In this document: positions 61,714 to 64,000 of the stretch, piece after piece
Position numbering within the stretch: the stretch's first letter is position 1
Layout: each line of letters begins with the position of its first letter
Origin: Phenylobacterium soli
GTDB taxonomy: Bacteria; Pseudomonadota; Alphaproteobacteria; Caulobacterales; Caulobacteraceae
Length of the DNA: 64,000 nt
Assembly (NCBI RefSeq): GCF_003254475.1
Contig: NZ_QFYQ01000002.1
Location: 326,798-390,797 of the forward strand
Direction: 5' to 3'
Made by a program: the position numbers and the translations under genes
The notes under the pieces: generated by a model
Databases searched by the model: none
What the model was told of the DNA's origin: nothing
The model's input: only the letters and a program-made list of their open reading frames with translations

Positions 61714-62103
61714 CTACCGTGTGATCAGCGGAGGGCATCCGAGCCAGTCGCGGACGCTATCGACCTGGGCCCTCCACGTCCCGACAACCGATTTCGGCGG
61801 ATCGGACAGCACCCGACATGCCTCCTCAGACTCGCCCATCCGATGGAGGGTCAGCGCAAGGTAGATTCGGCCCGGCACCGAGTACCATCTCGGGCTGCCC
61901 CTGCCGTAGTAGCCCGCTTGGGCCCCGAGGCTGCGGTGGCTCTCGAAATAGGGGGGGGCGTGCACCCTGAGCGCTTCGGCCAACTCAGCAGGCCCATTGG
62001 CATCGTTCTTCCACCAGCGATCTAGCCTGCCCTCCATCAACTCGCCGATCCGCGTATGTGGAGTGGCACGAGACGCCGCCCACCAGCATGTAGCGGTGCC
62101 CAT
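61714..62103 (-). pseudogene. Hypothetical protein fragment, DUF4304-like C-terminal part
   Basis: Frame of up to 129 codons. From MEGRLDRWWKN (ATG at 62037) to SVRDWLGCPPLITR it has features I remember from DUF4304-type proteins (a LDRWW core, then PGRIYLALTLHRMGESEEAC). The first 22 residues belong to a different frame of the DUF3800-like remnant, so the N-terminal part looks lost or replaced. No good ribosome site. Listed as a probable broken gene; a short real gene starting at 62037 is possible. Confidence 0.4.
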
Positions 62104-62179
62104 TTATGCTACTCTCGTCAGTGAACGCCGCGTAGTCGCCTAGAGTGACGCCCCCGACGCGAAGGAATGGCCTCGCCAT
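61985..62179 (-). pseudogene. DUF3800-like N-terminal remnant
   Basis: Short frame containing GDYAAFTDESSINGHRYMLV, which matches the N-terminal acidic motif and following strands of DUF3800 proteins (RNase H-like fold, common in defence-related and phage-linked genes). The usual ~200 residues that should follow are missing, and the frame changes into the DUF4304-like fragment. A decayed gene at a genome-variable spot. Confidence 0.4.
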
Positions 62180-62327
62180 GCCCGACAACAAAGCTGAGCA
62201 ATCGCAGATAGACAAGTTCCGCGACCTCGCCCGTGAACTGGAAGCGGACGAGGACGAGAAGCACTTTGAGGACGCGTTGCGCCAGATCGCGCCGAAGGAT
62301 CGGAAGCCTGAGCCGAAGGCCGACTAG
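62178..62327 (+). CDS. Small acidic conserved protein, 49 aa
   Basis: MPDNKAEQSQIDKFRDLARE, then a helical acidic stretch ELEADEDEKHFEDALRQIA and a lysine-rich end. Small proteins with the core DKFRDLARELE-DEDE are widespread in proteobacteria and of unknown function; I recognise the pattern but not a role. ATG 62178 has GAAGGAA 10 bases upstream. Overlaps the antisense DUF3800 remnant by two bases. Confidence 0.7.
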   Translation: MPDNKAEQSQIDKFRDLARELEADEDEKHFEDALRQIAPKDRKPEPKAD

Positions 62328-62376
62328 CTAGACTTGAGCGCGAGCTTGGGTGAAGTTTCCCGCAGGGGAGGCTTCC

Positions 62377-62727
62377 ATGAAGATTGCCGCAGCTCTCGCG
62401 CTGTCAGCGCTTTTCGCAGTCGGCGCCGCGCTCCCGGCGCAGGCTCAGCAATGCCCGGTGGGCTCATATCCGAGCGTCGATACCTGGGGAAACCAGGTCT
62501 GCAAGCGCTTCGGCGACAACAGCACCGCCACGGCTCAAACGCCGCGCGGCCAACAGTGCCCGACCGGGGCTCATCCCGCCGTGGACAAATGGGGCAATCA
62601 GATCTGCCGGACCTTCGATAGTCCGGGCCAGCCGCGAACGGACTACTACGACACGAGCAAGGGTTGCCCGGCCGGGACCCATGAGTGGGTCGATCAGTGG
62701 GGGAACAAGGTCTGCAAGCCCTTCTGA
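62377..62727 (+). CDS. Secreted protein with three CPxGxHPxVDxWGNxxC repeats
   Basis: 116 aa. Signal peptide (IAAALALSALFAVGAALPAQA) then three repeats of about 21 residues: QCPVGSYPSVDTWGNQVCKRF, QCPTGAHPAVDKWGNQICRTF and GCPAGTHEWVDQWGNKVCKPF, each with a Cys pair, giving six cysteines and no others. Linkers are Gly/Ser/Thr/Pro-rich. AGGGGAG six bases before the ATG at 62377. Disulfide-stabilised surface or periplasmic protein; function unknown. Confidence 0.75.
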   Translation: MKIAAALALSALFAVGAALPAQAQQCPVGSYPSVDTWGNQVCKRFGDNSTATAQTPRGQQCPTGAHPAVDKWGNQICRTFDSPGQPRTDYYDTSKGCPAGTHEWVDQWGNKVCKPF

Positions 62728-62749
62728 GGCTCGCAGACCTAGCCGTCCG

Positions 62750-62995
62750 CTACTTCTTCGCGGCGCACATTTCCTTCTTCGCCATCCGCCCCTTCGCGTC
62801 ATGGCACTTGCCCTTGGCGTCCAGCTTGTAGGGACCAGCGTCGGCGGCCTTAGGGGCTGCGCCGCCCTTACAGACTTCCATCTTGGCGAAGTGGCCCTTG
62901 GCGTCGTGGCATTTGCCCTTCGCGTCGATCTTCTGAGCGTTGGCGGCGCCAGCGGCCAGGACGAAGGCGGCGGCGATAGCGAGGGTACGAAGCAT
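62750..62995 (-). CDS. Periplasmic protein with two KGKCHDAKG repeats
   Basis: 81 aa. Signal peptide LRTLAIAAAFVLAAGAANAQ, then two repeats: KIDAKGKCHDAKGHFAKMEVC and KLDAKGKCHDAKGRMAKKEMC, each ending in Cys and joined by a Gly/Ala/Pro linker. Lysine-rich and basic. Homologues of this PsiF-like small repeat family are found in proteobacteria and have no assigned function. ATG 62995 chosen, with GGAGGA 7 bases upstream; the earlier ATG at 63001 abuts that site. Confidence 0.72.
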   Translation of the reverse strand: MLRTLAIAAAFVLAAGAANAQKIDAKGKCHDAKGHFAKMEVCKGGAAPKAADAGPYKLDAKGKCHDAKGRMAKKEMCAAKK

Positions 62996-63077
62996 CGGCA
63001 TTCCTCCCAAAGAAGGCCGAGCCTAGCGAACGCCGATAGGACTCGCCAGCGGGCTTAAGTTCTGCTTTCGTTCACGC

Positions 63078-63287
63078 ATGACCGACCGCCTTCCGCCGCC
63101 TTGGACGGTGCATCACAACGGCGACGCCTATTGGGTCGAGGCCGCCAACGGCCAGAAGTTCGCCTTCGTCTATTACCGAGAGACGCCGCTTGTCGGGACG
63201 GAGCGGGACGCTCGGGTGAGCCGTGACCTGGCGCGTCGGATCGCGGCGAACGTCGCTAAGCTGCCGGAGCTGTTAACGCGGAAGTGA
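63078..63287 (+). CDS. Small hypothetical protein, 69 aa
   Basis: MTDRLPPPWTVHHNGDAYWV, then EAANGQKFAFVYYRET and VSRDLARRIAANVAKLPELL. The pattern, a beta-hairpin with Tyr/Phe and a C-terminal helix, recurs in rhizobial and caulobacterial genomes as a conserved small protein of unknown function. Divergent from the KGKCHDAKG gene. The ribosome site is weak. Confidence 0.65.
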   Translation: MTDRLPPPWTVHHNGDAYWVEAANGQKFAFVYYRETPLVGTERDARVSRDLARRIAANVAKLPELLTRK

Positions 63288-63300
63288 ATTGCGGTAACTC

Positions 63301-63316
63301 GATACCGCACGGTATC
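63301..63316. repeat. Perfect 16-base inverted repeat
   Basis: GATACCGCACGGTATC is a 7-2-7 perfect dyad 13 bases after the stop of the 69-aa gene, followed by ATATTACC. It may be an operator or a simple hairpin terminator without U-tract. Confidence 0.5.
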
Positions 63317-63403
63317 ATATTACCATGCGACGCGTTCACCAAAGCACCTGCGCGCTGAACAGGTTCCCAGCCCACTGGCCTCAGCCGTGCGATTGCGAGG
63401 TCG

Positions 63404-63781
63404 CTACACGCGACAGACGATCAACTGCATCTGGGAGTCGTTGGGGTTATAGCCCGGCCGTGATCCTGCAAAGGTGGCTGGAGTTGCAGCTATGCCGGAT
63501 AGCTCACGTACGAGAAAGCCTCGCCATCCCTGACCGCTACCGCCGGTCAATTGCCACGCTGATAGCTCAAGGTTTCCAGCGTGGTTGTAGCCAAGCAGAA
63601 AAGGCTCGACGGTTCTTGTCTTCCCCTTCGAAACGAACTGGATCACCCGCCGCGCCTCGATGAACGGGCGTATGCGCTGCTCGGCCGCGAGGTCCCTTAT
63701 GAAGGGCGTCGGGGGCTTTGGCATCTTCGGCGGCTTGTAGCCCGATCCGCGCCCCTTACCGCCCGCCATGGCTCGCCGCAT
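63404..63781 (-). CDS. WYL-domain-like small protein
   Basis: 125 aa. The N-terminus is basic and Gly/Pro-rich (GGKGRGSGYKPPKMPKPP); residues 40-125 read IRPFIEARRVIQFVSKGKTR, then VEPFLLGYNHAGNLELSAW and end FAGSRPGYNPND, the small WYL-like fold (SH3-like barrel) that binds ligands or nucleic acids in regulators. No helix-turn-helix is attached. ATG 63781 has GGGAGGGG five bases upstream; a longer frame to 63916 lacks such a site. Lies in a lower-GC segment next to a transposase start. Confidence 0.7.
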   Translation of the reverse strand: MRRAMAGGKGRGSGYKPPKMPKPPTPFIRDLAAEQRIRPFIEARRVIQFVSKGKTRTVEPFLLGYNHAGNLELSAWQLTGGSGQGWRGFLVRELSGIAATPATFAGSRPGYNPNDSQMQLIVCRV

Positions 63782-63854
63782 CGGCCCCTCCCGGTTGACC
63801 CGAGAGGCAGGTTCAACCCCCGCCACGGCGGGAGTCAATCGGCCGATTTGCAAA

Positions 63855-63886
63855 GTATATAATCGCCGCGGCTGGGACCTATATAC
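63855..63886. repeat. Inverted repeat GTATATA ... TATATAC
   Basis: Seven-base arms at 63855-63861 and 63880-63886 with an 18-base spacer, in a locally AT-rich patch between the WYL-like gene and the transposase start. Could be part of a promoter or an insertion-sequence end. Confidence 0.4.
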
Positions 63887-63944
63887 ATCATTGACCCACG
63901 CCCCGAGCTGAGTCATAGTGGGCCTATCGACAAGGACCGCCCCG

Positions 63945-64000
63945 ATGCTCCGCCATTTCGACAGCCTGATTGAACTCTTCGAAGCCTTCCCGGACGAGCA
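63945..64000 (+). mobile_element. Start of a transposase gene, IS1595-type (partial, runs off window)
   Basis: ATG 63945 preceded by AAGGA (8-base spacing) opens a frame beginning MLRHFDSLIELFEAFPDEQ. Leading FxSLxELFEAFPDEQ residues are how IS1595-family transposases start (before their zinc-ribbon). Only 18 full codons are visible, so the call rests on recall of this N-terminus. Confidence 0.5.

Noticed and set aside
1..64000. CRISPR arrays, rRNA, tRNA genes, phage attachment sites
   Set aside because: No regularly spaced repeats, no rRNA or tRNA-like segments and no direct-repeat att pair were found by reading the intergenic gaps.

Overview
The window is GC-rich, densely packed DNA with many GTG/TTG starts and 1-4 base start/stop overlaps. 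It reads as an alphaproteobacterial chromosome, most likely from the order Caulobacterales (Caulobacter- or Phenylobacterium-like). Support comes from a UrcA-family protein, a DUF4170 protein, an EcfG-type stress promoter in front of a HisKA_2 kinase, a tyrosine-phosphatase gene beside lipid A genes, and an RTX protein with its own type I exporter embedded in glycan genes. This assignment is inferred from gene content only. No tRNA, rRNA or CRISPR array was seen.

Layout. (1) 1-9327, minus strand: a complete nitrate assimilation locus in transcription order nasT, nasS, an RNA leader, nitrate transporter, nirB, nirD, nasA and a siroheme synthase gene (cut by the window start). The leader carries two tandem hairpins with the same hexaloop, as expected for targets of the ANTAR protein NasT. 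(2) 9.5-16 kb: housekeeping and unknown genes (PAS protein with an upstream mini-ORF, orphan antitoxin-like protein, UbiD decarboxylase, M20 peptidase, MAPEG protein, PmbA, DUF4170). (3) 16-22.6 kb: a lipid A/LPS-core block (phosphatase, MsbA-like exporter, DUF374 acyltransferase, KdtA, LpxK) with a cation-efflux gene inserted. (4) 22.5-26.1 kb: phosphotransferase, purD, HisKA_2 kinase, SemiSWEET. (5) 26-61 kb: a 35-kb surface-glycan locus. It has a TPR/O-GlcNAc-transferase-like enzyme, a CDP-deoxysugar pathway (rfbF, rfbG, C-methyltransferase, rfbC-like epimerase, reductase, two hexapeptide acyltransferases), two sulfotransferases, about eight glycosyltransferases, a PIG-L deacetylase, a GT2/ArnE-like pair and a Wzm/Wzt polysaccharide exporter. 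In its middle lies an RTX protein with its ABC and HlyD-type exporter. (6) 61-64 kb: small envelope proteins, decayed fragments, a WYL-like protein and, at the right edge, what looks like the start of an IS1595-type transposase. This end looks like an accessory boundary.

How it fits together: the left locus imports nitrate and reduces it to ammonium, with siroheme made in the same operon and expression gated by NasS/NasT at the RNA level. The lipid A block and the 35-kb locus together look like an envelope-building region: lipid A/Kdo core, an exported (possibly sulfated, C-methylated) O-polysaccharide, and a secreted calcium-binding RTX protein. The arrangement recalls the Caulobacter S-layer locus, where the RTX S-layer protein, its type I exporter and O-antigen genes are neighbours. 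Here the RTX protein lacks the S-layer protein's N-terminal anchor domain, so its role is open.
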